In this document: positions 45,322-54,464 of the stretch, piece by piece
How positions within the stretch are numbered: the first letter of the stretch is position 1
How the letters are laid out: every line of letters begins with the position of its first letter
Assembly (NCBI GenBank): GCA_964504195.1
Contig: CAZDDI010000017.1
Coordinates: forward strand, 1 to 64,000
Direction: 5' to 3'
DNA from: CAZDDI01 sp964504195
GTDB lineage: Bacteria > Chloroflexota > Anaerolineae > B4-G1 > SLSP01
Length of the DNA: 64,000 nt
Made by a program: the position numbers and the translations under genes
Notes under the pieces: generated by a model
Told to the model about the DNA's origin: nothing
Databases searched by the model: none
What the model saw: only the letters and a program-made list of their open reading frames with translations

Positions 45322-46889
45322 CCACCACGCAACGTCACATTGCGCGCGCGGCTGTGCTGGTTACGGTGTTGTTCATGTTGAGCCGGGCGCTGGGCCTGGC
45401 CCGCACGGTGGTCTTTGGGTACTACTTCGGCGCGGGCGCAGAGATGGATGCTTACAATTACGCCGCGCACATTCCCGAACTGCTTTTCAACGTGGTGGCC
45501 GGCGGCGCGTTGGGGTCGGCCTTTATCCCCGTCTTCACCGGGCGAATCGCTACCGGCAACCGGGCCGGTGCCTGGCAACTGGCGACTTCGCTCATCAACT
45601 TGATTCTGGTCGTGCTAATCCCGCTATGTCTGCTCACGGCGCTGGCCGCGCCCTGGCTGGTGCGTGTGTTGATTGCCCCAGCTGCGCCCGCGGCAGTGCA
45701 GGCGCGCACCGTAGATTTGCTCCGCGTGCTGCTGCTCTCCCCGGCGATTTTTGGCGTGAGCGGCGTCATCATGGGCGCGCTGAACGGTTGCCAGCAATTT
45801 GCGCTGCCCGCGCTGGCCCCGCTCTTCTACAACACGGCCATCATCGCCGGGGCAATCTGGGGCGGCGAGCGTGGCGGCGGCGTGATGGGGGCGGCGGTGG
45901 GTGCAGTCATCGGCGCACTGTTGCATCTGGGCGTGCAGATTCCCGGCCTGGTGCGCGAGCAGGCGCGCTATGGCCTGTGGCTGGGCCTGCGCGATACGGC
46001 GGTACGCGAGGTGGGCCTGCTGATGTTGCCGCGCGTCTTTGGCGTGGCAGCGGTGCAATTCAACTTCGTCATCACCAATATGCTCGCCTCCCGGCTGGAG
46101 GTAGGCGCAGTCTCGATACTGGCCTATGCCTGGATGATCGTGCTGCTGCCGAATGTGCTGGCGCAGGCCGTAGGCACCACCACGTTCCCCACACTTTCCG
46201 CGCAGGCCGCGCAACGCGACGCTGCTGGACTGCAACACACGCTTAGAACCGCCCTCAGCGCCATCATCACCTTGATGACACCGGCGGCAGTGGGGCTGGT
46301 GCTGCTGGGCCGCCCGATTATCGCCCTGGCCTTTGAGCGGGGGGCTTTCTCCGCCGGTGCGACCGAGAGCGTGGCCTGGGCGCTGGCGCTGTTCGCGGTG
46401 GGACTGGTGGGCCACGGCGCGCTCGAAATCATCGCACGCGCCTTTTACGCCGTGCATGATACCTGGACGCCCGCACTGGCCGCCGCTGGCGCAGTCGCGC
46501 TCAATGTGACGCTGGGGCTGGCCCTACCGTCGCTTTTTACCAACCTGGGCTGGGCCGCTTACGGCGGCCTCGCGCTGGCAAACGGCCTCGCGGCGCTGCT
46601 GGAAATGCTCGTCTTGCTGGCGATCTTGGGCCGACGCATCACCGGGCTGCCGCTGCGCACGCTGGCGAACGAGGCTGCGCGCGTACTCATCGCCTCCGGC
46701 GGCATGGCAGCGAGCTTGTGGCTCTGGCTGGCGATTGCGCCGGGCCACGCGCTGATCCAGACGCTCGGCGGCGTGAGTATTGGGGTAGCAATCTATGGCC
46801 TGCTGGCGTGGCTGTTGCGTGTGGAAGCCCTGCGCCCGACCGTGCAGCTCGTGTTAAGGCGGGTAGGCGTGATGCGTAATAAGTGCTGA
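45318..46889 (+). CDS. murJ: Lipid II flippase MurJ
   Basis: The 523-residue protein has about 14 membrane helices and the MurJ/MviN layout. It opens with ARAAVLVTVLFMLSRALGLA, then AYNYAAHIPELLFNVVAGGA (about 37-56) with the conserved N-terminal basic/acidic residues, and has GAVIGALLHLGVQIPGL near 200. It flips lipid II across the cytoplasmic membrane for peptidoglycan synthesis. Its start lies inside the stop of the putative restriction gene, an unusual coupling that suggests the restriction genes were inserted just upstream. murA follows after a repeat-containing gap, consistent with a cell-wall cluster. Confidence 0.93.
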   Translation: MTTTQRHIARAAVLVTVLFMLSRALGLARTVVFGYYFGAGAEMDAYNYAAHIPELLFNVVAGGALGSAFIPVFTGRIATGNRAGAWQLATSLINLILVVLIPLCLLTALAAPWLVRVLIAPAAPAAVQARTVDLLRVLLLSPAIFGVSGVIMGALNGCQQFALPALAPLFYNTAIIAGAIWGGERGGGVMGAAVGAVIGALLHLGVQIPGLVREQARYGLWLGLRDTAVREVGLLMLPRVFGVAAVQFNFVITNMLASRLEVGAVSILAYAWMIVLLPNVLAQAVGTTTFPTLSAQAAQRDAAGLQHTLRTALSAIITLMTPAAVGLVLLGRPIIALAFERGAFSAGATESVAWALALFAVGLVGHGALEIIARAFYAVHDTWTPALAAAGAVALNVTLGLALPSLFTNLGWAAYGGLALANGLAALLEMLVLLAILGRRITGLPLRTLANEAARVLIASGGMAASLWLWLAIAPGHALIQTLGGVSIGVAIYGLLAWLLRVEALRPTVQLVLRRVGVMRNKC

Positions 46890-46939
46890 GTGGTGAGTAG
46901 AAGCGATAAACCCCGTTTAATTCCAGGGCTTGCGATTTT

Positions 46940-46988
46940 GGGCTTGCCATTCGCCATTCACTATTTGAGATTTGCGATTTGAACACAG
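46940..46988 (+). repeat. Gene-start heptamer leader before murA
   Basis: GCTTGCCATTCGCCATTCAC, then TATTTGAGATTTGCGATTTG and CACAGGAG, ending 7 bases before the murA ATG. The words are the same as in the other gene-start repeats. Confidence 0.7.
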
Positions 46989-46997
46989 GAGTATACC

Positions 46998-48290
46998 ATG
47001 AGCGAATATTTCTTGATCGAAGGCGGTACGCCCTTAAGAGGGGAAATCGTGCCGAGCGGCAACAAGAACGCCGCGCTGCCCGCGCTGGCGGCGACGCTGT
47101 TGACGGAGGAGCCGGTGACACTGCGCAATCTCCCGGCCATCCGCGATGTGGAGACGATGGCCGAACTGCTATCCCGGCTGGGCGTCGCTGTGGAACGGCT
47201 CGACCCACACACCTGGCGCTTGCAAGCGAGCGCGTCTGAGCTGCCCCCTCCCGACCGGTTGCGCGAGATTTTCCGCGCCATTCGCGGCTCGATCCTGGTG
47301 GCCGGGCCGCTACTGGCGCGCTACGGCGAGCTGGCGCTTCCTGCGCCCGGCGGCGATGTCATCGGACGGCGGCGCGTGGATACGCACTTTCTGGCATTTG
47401 CCGCCCTGGGTGCGCAGGTAGATGACGGCGCGACCTACAACCTATCCGCCAAAAAATTACGCGGGGCCGATATTCTACTCGATGAACCCAGCGTCACGGG
47501 CACAGAGAACGCCATCATGGCAGCCTCACTGGCGCAAGGCGTCACCATTTTGCGCAATGCCGCCTCCGAGCCGCATGTGCAAGACTTGTGCCTGATGCTC
47601 AACCAGATGGGCGCGCACATCGAGGGCATCGGCGGCAACACACTCACCATCAATGGCGTAGAACAACTGCACGGCACGGATTTCACGATCAGCCCCGACC
47701 ATGTCGAAGTGGGCAGCTACATCGCGATGGCCGCTGCGACTGGCGGTGAGCTGCTCATCCGCAACGCTGCACCGCGCGCACTGCGCATGGTACGCATGGT
47801 CTACGAACGGCTCGGCGTGATCTTTGAGGAGCGCGGTGAGGATATTTTCGTTCCGGCGCAGCAAGCCCGCCAGATTGTCCCCGATATGGGCGGCGCTATT
47901 CCCACTATCTACGATCAGCCCTGGCCCGCTTTCCCCGCCGACCTGATGAGCATGACGCTGGTGCTGGCGACCCAGTGCGAGGGCGTGGTATTGTTCCACG
48001 ATAAGATGTTCGAGAGCCGCATGTTCTTTGTGGATAAGCTAATCCCGATGGGCGCGCGCATCGTGTTGTGCGATCCGCACCGGGCGCTGGTGTACGGCCC
48101 TTCGCAGCTACACGGCGATGAGCTGGAAAGCCCCGACATCCGCGCGGGCATGGCGTTGCTGGTGGCCGCGCTGACGGCGGAAGGGCAGAGCTTGATCCGC
48201 AACATCCGCCAGATTGATCGCGGCTATGAGCGCATCGAGGAGAAGTTGCGCCCGCTAGGGGCGCGCATCGAACGGGTAGAGGTGTGCTGA
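46998..48290 (+). CDS. murA: UDP-GlcNAc enolpyruvyl transferase MurA, Asp-type
   Basis: The 430-residue enzyme catalyses the first committed step of peptidoglycan synthesis. It has PSGNKNAALPALAA (about 19-32, with the K-N substrate residues), TGTENAIMAASLA near 175, and PHVQDLCLMLNQMGAHIEGI near 200. The loop that normally reads P-G-G-C is PGGD here (Asp120). Cys-to-Asp MurA enzymes, as in mycobacteria and chlamydiae, are active but do not react with fosfomycin. The CACAGGAG site precedes the ATG. The stop overlaps the next start. Confidence 0.95.
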   Translation: MSEYFLIEGGTPLRGEIVPSGNKNAALPALAATLLTEEPVTLRNLPAIRDVETMAELLSRLGVAVERLDPHTWRLQASASELPPPDRLREIFRAIRGSILVAGPLLARYGELALPAPGGDVIGRRRVDTHFLAFAALGAQVDDGATYNLSAKKLRGADILLDEPSVTGTENAIMAASLAQGVTILRNAASEPHVQDLCLMLNQMGAHIEGIGGNTLTINGVEQLHGTDFTISPDHVEVGSYIAMAAATGGELLIRNAAPRALRMVRMVYERLGVIFEERGEDIFVPAQQARQIVPDMGGAIPTIYDQPWPAFPADLMSMTLVLATQCEGVVLFHDKMFESRMFFVDKLIPMGARIVLCDPHRALVYGPSQLHGDELESPDIRAGMALLVAALTAEGQSLIRNIRQIDRGYERIEEKLRPLGARIERVEVC

Positions 48291-48874
48291 TGCGCTTACT
48301 ATTAGCAACCCATAATCGCGGCAAACGGCGGGAGTGGCAGGCGTTGTTGACCGGGCTACCGGTGGAGGTGCTGCTGCCCGATGAGCTTGGCCTGGATGCA
48401 GAGGTGGAAGAGACGGGCGAGACGTATCTGGACAATGCGCTGCTCAAGGCGCGGACACTGGCAACGGCCTCCGAGCTGCCCACACTGGCGGATGATTCCG
48501 GCCTGGAGGTGGATGCGTTAGAGGGCGCGCCGGGGGTGCGCTCGGCGCGCTACCATCTGGGCACGGATGAGGTGCGCTATCGCGCACTGCTCCGCGCGCT
48601 GGAGGGCGTGCCTGCCGCGCAGCGCGGCGCGCGCTTCCGCTGTATTGCCGCGCTGGTGCTCCCCGACGGGCGCGAGTTCCACACGGAGGGCGTGTGCGAG
48701 GGCGTCATCCAGGATGCACCGGCAGGCGAGGGCGGCTTCGGTTACGATCCGGTCTTCTACATCCCAGAGCAGGGCTGTACGATGGCGGAACTAGCGGCGG
48801 AGGAGAAAAATCGCATCAGCCACCGGGCGCGGGCGGCGCAAGCCATGCGGGAAATTCTCGAAGTGTGTAGTTGA
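48290..48874 (+). CDS. rdgB: XTP/dITP pyrophosphatase (RdgB/HAM1)
   Basis: The 194-residue protein hydrolyses noncanonical purine triphosphates such as dITP and XTP, keeping them out of DNA. Family signatures are LLLATHNRGKRREW (about 4-17), EETGETYLDNALLKA (about 42-56), TLADDSGLEVDALEGAPGV (about 68-86), GEGGFGYDPVFY near 145 and KNRISHRARA near 175. The ATG at 48290 overlaps the murA stop (TGATG), so a longer start two codons upstream is not favoured. A hairpin follows the gene. Confidence 0.95.
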   Translation: MRLLLATHNRGKRREWQALLTGLPVEVLLPDELGLDAEVEETGETYLDNALLKARTLATASELPTLADDSGLEVDALEGAPGVRSARYHLGTDEVRYRALLRALEGVPAAQRGARFRCIAALVLPDGREFHTEGVCEGVIQDAPAGEGGFGYDPVFYIPEQGCTMAELAAEEKNRISHRARAAQAMREILEVCS

Positions 48875-48883
48875 TCCTTTAGT

Positions 48884-48912
48884 AGACCAGGCGCAAGCAT
48901 TGCGCCTGGTCT
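48884..48912 (+). terminator. Terminator-like hairpin after rdgB
   Basis: Perfect 13-base arms AGACCAGGCGCAA / TTGCGCCTGGTCT with a 3-base loop, 10 bases past the rdgB stop. There is no T run directly after it. Confidence 0.7.
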
Positions 48913-48971
48913 GCCTCCCAAATTTTGGTTATGCCCGTTTTAGACTTCCACCTTCGCTACTGGAACCAGAC

Positions 48972-49000
48972 TTGCGGATTTGTCATAAACAGGCTATAGT
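48972..49000 (+). promoter_or_regulatory. Promoter of the compatible-solute cluster
   Basis: TTGCGG (48972-48977), a 17-base spacer and TATAGT (48995-49000). The ribosome site GGTGGAGG (49004-49011) lies directly after, before the ATG at 49021. Confidence 0.55.
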
Positions 49001-49020
49001 CATGGTGGAGGCACACACCC

Positions 49021-50769
49021 ATGACTATAACCCCGTCTTTCATTGAACTCTTACACAATCGCCTGGATATCACGCGCGTCCCGTTCAGCGACCGAGGCTC
49101 ACGCCTGCTGGTGTTTCAAGACCCCCAGCAGCACCGGCTGTTCATCCGGCTCGCGGAACGGCTCACCGCCCTGCAACCGGGGCTGGATACCTACCGCCGC
49201 CGCCCGCCCTTCATCCACGATCTCTATCTGCTGGATGGCGCGGGCCGCCCCCTGGCCTTTGAGGTCGAAACTTACCCGCATCTCCTGATTCTGCACACAC
49301 AAATTGGCGATTTCAGCCTCACCTTCCACGATAACCGCACGCTGATGCTGGGACTTCCCCCCCATACCGATGCCGGAGTGCGTTTCCACGTCACGCCGCA
49401 GCTGTGGGAACTGAACGCCCAGGGTGGCGCCTTCAAGGCCATCCGCAACCTGGCTTACACCAGCAATCTCCCGGTTATCCGCAACCAGATTATCCCCGAC
49501 GCCGGCGGTTACATGGTCGAGTTTGTGCTTAGCGCCGGCGACGATGGCAGTGTGAGTCTGATGATTGGCGATGCTACCGAGACCGCCACGCCCTCCTTCA
49601 GGCAGGCCGAAGCCGCCGCGCGTGCGCGCTGGGAGGGCTGGTTCGCCCGCGTGCCGCCCGTGGATGAGCCGTACCGCCGCACCTACGCCTACGCCTGGTG
49701 GCTCATGGCGAACAACCTCATCAGCCCGCAGGGCCGGGTCGCCTACGAAGCCATGACCCCCTCCAAGATCACTTATGTCGGCCTGTGGCTCTGGGATAGC
49801 GCCATGCACGCGCTGGCCTACCGGCATGTGGATCCGGAATTGGCGCGCAACCAGCTGCGCGCGATGCTTGCCTGCCAGCTAGAGGATGGAATGCTGCCCG
49901 ATGCGGTATACGATGAGGGCGTGATTTCCGAAATCAGCCATCCCATCCGCGCCGAAGTGACCAAGCCGCCGATTTTGGCCTGGGCCGCGCTCAAGCTGCA
50001 CGAGACCGATCCCGACCTGAACTTCCTGAAGGAAATCTATGTGCCGCTGGTACGCTGGAATGCGTGGTGGTTCAGCATGAACGATGATGATGTGGACGGC
50101 CTGGCCCAATATAACCACCCTTACTCTTCTGGCCTGGATGATAGCCCGCTATGGGATTATGGGATGCCGGTCGAAGCGCCCGATCTCAACACTTATCTCT
50201 GTGTGCAGATGGGGTCGCTGGCACTGATAGCTGAAACGCTAGGCATGGATGCCGAAGCTGCAATGTGGCGTCGCCGGGCGGCAGCCATCGTCAGGCGGAT
50301 GATTGCGGATTTCTGGGATGAGGAAGCCGGCATCTTCCGCGCCACGCACGATGACCAGCCCATTCCGGTGGTCACGCCTTTCAACCTCTACCCGTTGTGG
50401 ACGGGGCAGCTGCCCGATGGCATCCGCGCGCGCGTCATCGCCCATCTCACCAACCCCGCCGAGTTCTGGGGCGAGCACATCCTGCCCACCGTCGCCCGCA
50501 ACGATCCGCACTACGATCCCGAACGGATGTGGCGCGGGCCGGTCTGGGCCAACATCAACTACTTCTTCATCGAGGCGCTCCGACAGGTGGGCGAGCACGA
50601 TCTGGCGCGCATCTTGACCGAGAAGACCTTGCACATGATCATGGCGCACGATAGCATCTACGAATACTACAACGCGGAGACCGGCGTACCGCCCGCCACC
50701 GCCGCCGACATCTTCGGCTGGACCGCCGCTGTCTTCATAGACCTGGCGATTCAGGTCAGTCAAACGTAA
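49021..50769 (+). CDS. GH63/GH37-type glycoside hydrolase (glycosylglycerate hydrolase or trehalase-like)
   Basis: The 582-residue protein has an N-terminal beta domain (about 1-200) and a C-terminal (alpha/alpha)6 barrel. Barrel motifs include YVGLWLWDSAMHALAYRHVD (about 257-276), a typical general-acid Asp region. MPVEAPDLNTYLCVQMGSLA, MWRGPVWANINYFFIEAL and TGVPPATAADIFGWTAAVF near the C-terminus follow the GH63 mannosylglycerate/glucosylglycerate hydrolase layout. Its position before GT20, GT4 and phosphatase genes suggests turnover of a compatible solute. Trehalose, mannosylglycerate and glucosylglycerate are all possible substrates. The stop overlaps an ATG upstream of the next gene's start. 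Confidence 0.75.
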   Translation: MTITPSFIELLHNRLDITRVPFSDRGSRLLVFQDPQQHRLFIRLAERLTALQPGLDTYRRRPPFIHDLYLLDGAGRPLAFEVETYPHLLILHTQIGDFSLTFHDNRTLMLGLPPHTDAGVRFHVTPQLWELNAQGGAFKAIRNLAYTSNLPVIRNQIIPDAGGYMVEFVLSAGDDGSVSLMIGDATETATPSFRQAEAAARARWEGWFARVPPVDEPYRRTYAYAWWLMANNLISPQGRVAYEAMTPSKITYVGLWLWDSAMHALAYRHVDPELARNQLRAMLACQLEDGMLPDAVYDEGVISEISHPIRAEVTKPPILAWAALKLHETDPDLNFLKEIYVPLVRWNAWWFSMNDDDVDGLAQYNHPYSSGLDDSPLWDYGMPVEAPDLNTYLCVQMGSLALIAETLGMDAEAAMWRRRAAAIVRRMIADFWDEEAGIFRATHDDQPIPVVTPFNLYPLWTGQLPDGIRARVIAHLTNPAEFWGEHILPTVARNDPHYDPERMWRGPVWANINYFFIEALRQVGEHDLARILTEKTLHMIMAHDSIYEYYNAETGVPPATAADIFGWTAAVFIDLAIQVSQT

Positions 50770-50780
50770 TGGAGAAAACT

Positions 50781-52301
50781 ATGAGCGTCTCACAACAAAC
50801 CGATGACTCCTTTAGCCTCCAGCAGTTCCAGGAGAAGTTCTTTGCCCACCGCGCGCTGATCCTGGCCTCCAACCGGGGGCCGGTCACGTTCAACTACGAT
50901 GAAACGGGCGCGCTCCAGATGGAACGTGGCGAGGGGGGCCTGGTCACGGCGCTCATCGGCCTCTGCCATCACGCCGAAGCCACCTGGATCGCCGCCGCCC
51001 AAACGGAGGCCGACCGGGCCTGGGGGCAAGGCGTCGTCCCACTGAATGGGCAAGCCTCGGTACAAATCCACTTCGTCCAACCCGATCCGGCGGCCTACGA
51101 TGGCTACTACAACGTTGTCGCCAACCCCCTGCTCTGGTTCCTCCAGCACTCGATGTGGGACGTACCGCTTACGCCCATCATCAACCGCAATACCTGGCAA
51201 GCCTGGCATGCAGGCTACGTCGCCGTCAACCGCCTGTTTGCCGAGGCTATCGTCAAACAAGTGCGCGCCAATCCACAGCCTACGTTGGTGATGCTGCAAG
51301 ACTATCACCTGTATCTCGTCCCGCGCTTCATCCGCCAGGCGCTCAAACCGGAGGCCCGCCCCACTATCCTGCACTTCACCCACATCCCCTGGCCGGGCCC
51401 GGAATACTGGGGCATCCTCCCGCCGGTCATGCGCGCGGCTATCTTCGATGGGCTGGCAGGCGCCGATCTGCTGGGTTTCCAGACCCAGAACGATGCGCTC
51501 AACTTCCTGCGTACCTGCGCGGAACACCTGCCGGGGCGCGTGGGCGTCAAATACAACAAGGGCCGCCTCTGGTTCCGCAATCACACCACCTATGTGCGCG
51601 ATTTTCCCATTTCTATTGACGTGGACGCACTCCGGCAAACCGCCCGCTCGCCAGAGGTACATGCCTACAAAAAAGACCTGGAAGATATTGTGGGCGATTA
51701 CCAGCTCATCTTGCGCGTGGATCGCTTGGAGCCGAGCAAGAACATCGTGCGGGGCTTCCAGGCGTATGAGGAGATGCTCGATCTGTACCCTGAGCATCGT
51801 GAACGGGTGAAATTCCTCACGCTCCTGGTCCCTTCGCGGCTGGGGGTGGATGAGTACCAGGATTATCTGGCCGCGCTGATGGCGGAGGCCGGGCGCATCA
51901 ATGCCAAATATGGCGGCGGCGAATGGGAGCCGGTGCGCGTGCTGGTGGGGCAAAATTATCCCCGCGCCGTGGCCGCGATGCAACGCTACGACGTGTTGCT
52001 GGTCAACTCCATCGCCGATGGCATGAATCTGGTCGCCAAAGAAGGGCCAATCGTCAACCAACGCGATGGGATGCTGGTGCTCTCTGACCAGACGGGCGCG
52101 CGGCAGCAGTTGGCGGAAGGGGCCATCGTCATTTCGCCGTGCGATGTCTACGCCACCGCCGAAGCGCTGCACCAGGCATTGACCATGCCCCGTCCACAGC
52201 GACAGGAAGCCGCCCAACACCTGCGCAGCATCGTCGAAGAGCAAGACATCAGCGCATGGCTGTATCAGCAGCTCCGCGCCGTTCACACGCTGCACTTGTG
52301 A
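50781..52301 (+). CDS. otsA: GT20 trehalose-6-phosphate synthase-like enzyme
   Basis: The 506-residue protein belongs to GT20. It shows LILASNRGPVTFNYDE (about 27-42), MLQDYHLYLVPRFIRQ near 168, HFTHIPWPGPEYWGILPP near 193, LRVDRLEPSKNIVRGFQAYE near 308 and SIADGMNLVAKEGP near 412, which holds the donor-binding D-G-M-N-L-V-x-K-E. These motifs fit transfer of glucose from UDP- or ADP-glucose to glucose-6-phosphate. An OtsB-like phosphatase lies two genes later. Start ATG 50781 follows GGAG; the ATG at 50769 overlaps the preceding stop. Related GT20 activities cannot be excluded. Confidence 0.85.
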   Translation: MSVSQQTDDSFSLQQFQEKFFAHRALILASNRGPVTFNYDETGALQMERGEGGLVTALIGLCHHAEATWIAAAQTEADRAWGQGVVPLNGQASVQIHFVQPDPAAYDGYYNVVANPLLWFLQHSMWDVPLTPIINRNTWQAWHAGYVAVNRLFAEAIVKQVRANPQPTLVMLQDYHLYLVPRFIRQALKPEARPTILHFTHIPWPGPEYWGILPPVMRAAIFDGLAGADLLGFQTQNDALNFLRTCAEHLPGRVGVKYNKGRLWFRNHTTYVRDFPISIDVDALRQTARSPEVHAYKKDLEDIVGDYQLILRVDRLEPSKNIVRGFQAYEEMLDLYPEHRERVKFLTLLVPSRLGVDEYQDYLAALMAEAGRINAKYGGGEWEPVRVLVGQNYPRAVAAMQRYDVLLVNSIADGMNLVAKEGPIVNQRDGMLVLSDQTGARQQLAEGAIVISPCDVYATAEALHQALTMPRPQRQEAAQHLRSIVEEQDISAWLYQQLRAVHTLHL

Positions 52302-52310
52302 ACAACGCCT

Positions 52311-52385
52311 CAGAGCCAGCGTGCTCAGAGCGGATCGCCAGATCCGCGATCGGTTAAGTTTTGAGATTCGCCATTTTCGAAGGAG
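52311..52385 (+). repeat. Dispersed repeat with GCGGATC/GATCCGC hairpin, copy 2
   Basis: CAGAGCCAGCGTGCTCAGAG is followed by CGGATCGCCAGATCCGCG and, after TTTTGAGATT, by CGCCATTTTCGAAGGAG. The final AAGGAG is the ribosome site of the gene at 52394. It matches 8280-8358. Confidence 0.85.
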
Positions 52386-52393
52386 CTGCCCCC

Positions 52394-53659
52394 ATGAATC
52401 CATTACCTTCGGTTGCAATACTGCATTACAGCGCGCCGCCCGTCATCGGCGGGGTGGAGGCGGTGATGGCGGCCCACGCGCGCCTGCTGGTGGAGGCCGG
52501 CTATCCTACCGGCATCATCGCCGGGCGGGGCGCGCCGGACGCCCTCCCCGCTGGCGTCGAGTTTATCCCCATCCCCCTCATGGATTCGCAACACCCCGAC
52601 ATCCTGGCCGTGAGCGCGCCGCTCGAAGTCGGCACAGTCCCGCACATCTTCGCGCCGCTCACCCGGACGCTCCAGGAGACGCTATCGCCCGTGTTGCGCC
52701 GGTACGATTTCGTCATCATCCACAACGTCTTCACCAAACACTTCAACCTGCCCCTCACGGCGGCGCTCCACCGGCTGCTCGATGCCGGCACGCCCGCCCA
52801 TGCCATCGCCTGGTGCCACGATTTCACCTGGGGCAGTCCCAATTCCGGGCACAAGGTGCATCCCGGCGATCCGTGGGATTTGCTGCGCACCCGGCGCGCG
52901 GATACCGCCTATGTGGTCGTCTCGGAACAGCGGCGCCAAAACCTGGCGGAGCTCTTCGCGTGTCCCCCCGAAAAAATCGTCGTAGGCTACAACGGCGTCG
53001 AGCCGCAGAGCTTGCTGCGCCTCTCTGCCGAGAGCATGGCCCTCATCCACCGGCTCGACCTCTTCGCCCGCGATCTCATCCTGCTGATGCCGGTGCGGGT
53101 GACGCAGGCCAAGCACATCGAGTACGCCCTGCGGGTGGTGGCCGCGCTCAAGGCGCATATCGCCCGCCCGCTGGTGCTTCTCACCGGGCCGCCCGATCCC
53201 CACGATGCAGCGAGCATGGCCTACTACGAAGCGCTGCGCGCGCTGCGCCAAGAGCTGGGAGTAGAGGATGCGATGCGCTTCGTATTCGAGTCCGGCCCGG
53301 AACCCGCCGCCCCCTACACCATCGGGCTGGACGTGGTGGGCGATCTCTATCGCATTAGCGACGCGCTCTTCATGCCCAGCCACCGCGAGGGCTTCGGGAT
53401 GCCGATCCTCGAAGCGGGACTTGTGGGCTTGCCCGTCTTCTGCACCAACGCCGTGCCGGCAGGTGTAGAAATTGGTGGGGATGATGTAGTGCTGTTCGAC
53501 CCGACCATGCCGCCGGAGGCCATCGCCGCCCGTATCGCCGCGTGGGCGGCAGACAGCCCACAACACGCCCTGCGCCGCCGGGTGCGCCAGAGCTACACCT
53601 GGCACGCCATCTTCGAGCGCGTCCTCGTCCCGCTGCTACAGGCGAAAGGCACGCCATGA
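52394..53659 (+). CDS. GT4 family glycosyltransferase
   Basis: The 421-residue GT-B protein opens with VAILHYSAPPVIGGVEAVMA (about 7-26), the nucleotide-sugar glycosyltransferase start with a Gly-Gly-Val-Glu loop. It has HNVFTKHFNLPL near 116 and the donor-site region SDALFMPSHREGFGMPILEA near 328, with the E-x7-E pattern of GT4 retaining enzymes. Gene order GT20-GT4-phosphatase suggests it acts in the same solute or glycolipid pathway, perhaps as a trehalose- or glycerate-linked transferase; the substrate is not deducible. The start follows AAGGAG at the end of a dispersed repeat. It overlaps the phosphatase gene by 4 bases. Confidence 0.85.
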   Translation: MNPLPSVAILHYSAPPVIGGVEAVMAAHARLLVEAGYPTGIIAGRGAPDALPAGVEFIPIPLMDSQHPDILAVSAPLEVGTVPHIFAPLTRTLQETLSPVLRRYDFVIIHNVFTKHFNLPLTAALHRLLDAGTPAHAIAWCHDFTWGSPNSGHKVHPGDPWDLLRTRRADTAYVVVSEQRRQNLAELFACPPEKIVVGYNGVEPQSLLRLSAESMALIHRLDLFARDLILLMPVRVTQAKHIEYALRVVAALKAHIARPLVLLTGPPDPHDAASMAYYEALRALRQELGVEDAMRFVFESGPEPAAPYTIGLDVVGDLYRISDALFMPSHREGFGMPILEAGLVGLPVFCTNAVPAGVEIGGDDVVLFDPTMPPEAIAARIAAWAADSPQHALRRRVRQSYTWHAIFERVLVPLLQAKGTP

Positions 53660-54432
53660 CAGCCCTCGATACGCTGAACGCCACCATCGCCACAGCGCCC
53701 CGGCTGTGGCTCTTCCTGGACTACGATGGCACACTCGATGACTTTGCCCCCACCCCCGACGAGGTCTACCCCAACCCCGCAGTCATCGAAGTGCTCACAC
53801 GCCTGCAAGCCAACCCGCGCATCCGGCCCACCATCATCAGCGGACGCCGGCTGGCCCACATCGAACAGCTTGTACCGCTGCCCGGCATCTTGCTGGCCGG
53901 CACCTACGGCATCGAATTGCGCACCGCCGAAGGGGCGTACCAGCACCGCGTACCGCTGGAGACCGTCCGCCCCATCCTGGACGCTCTCAAATCCGGGTGG
54001 GCAGCGCTGATTCGTGATCACGCTGGCTTCTACCTGGAGGACAAGAACTGGGCGCTCGCGCTCCATGCTCGCTACGCCGACGATGCACTGGCTAACCACG
54101 TTCTCACCGCTGCGCGCGCGCTGCTCGCCGAGCATAGCGGCCCGGCGTTCGAGGAACACTTCCGCGTGCTGGGGGGGCACAAATTCCTCGAAATCGGCCC
54201 GCAGCTGGCCCACAAAGGCCGCACGCTCGAGTATCTGCTGGATACCTATCCCTGCCCCGATGCGCTGCTCGTATATGTGGGCGATGACGACAAGGACGAA
54301 GAGGCGTTCGCGGTCATCCAGGCGCATGGCGGGCTGGCCGTCGTCGTGGGCGCGGCGGAGCGAGAAAGCCGCGCGGATTACCGGCTGCCTCATCCCCAGG
54401 CCGTGCATGCGTGGTTGCAAACGCTGCTGTGA
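53656..54432 (+). CDS. otsB: Trehalose-phosphatase-like HAD phosphatase
   Basis: The 258-residue protein has HAD motif I LFLDYDGTLDDF (about 19-30), motif II TIISGRR (about 59-65) and motif IV VYVGDDDKDEEAF near 211. The cap domain matches OtsB-type trehalose-6-phosphate phosphatases (AGTYGIELRTAEG, HKFLEIGPQLAHKGRTLEYL). It would dephosphorylate the product of the GT20 enzyme. The ATG at 53656 overlaps the stop of the GT4 gene; longer starts inside that gene are shadows. It is the last gene of the cluster. Confidence 0.88.
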   Translation: MTALDTLNATIATAPRLWLFLDYDGTLDDFAPTPDEVYPNPAVIEVLTRLQANPRIRPTIISGRRLAHIEQLVPLPGILLAGTYGIELRTAEGAYQHRVPLETVRPILDALKSGWAALIRDHAGFYLEDKNWALALHARYADDALANHVLTAARALLAEHSGPAFEEHFRVLGGHKFLEIGPQLAHKGRTLEYLLDTYPCPDALLVYVGDDDKDEEAFAVIQAHGGLAVVVGAAERESRADYRLPHPQAVHAWLQTLL

Positions 54433-54464
54433 AAACAATCGCCCGGTAGAAGTGTGGAGTTGCG

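Noticed and set aside
50790..52418. A 542-codon open frame antisense to the OtsA-like gene
   Set aside because: The sense strand has full GT20 motifs. High GC makes long antisense frames common, and the antisense protein has no recognisable domain.
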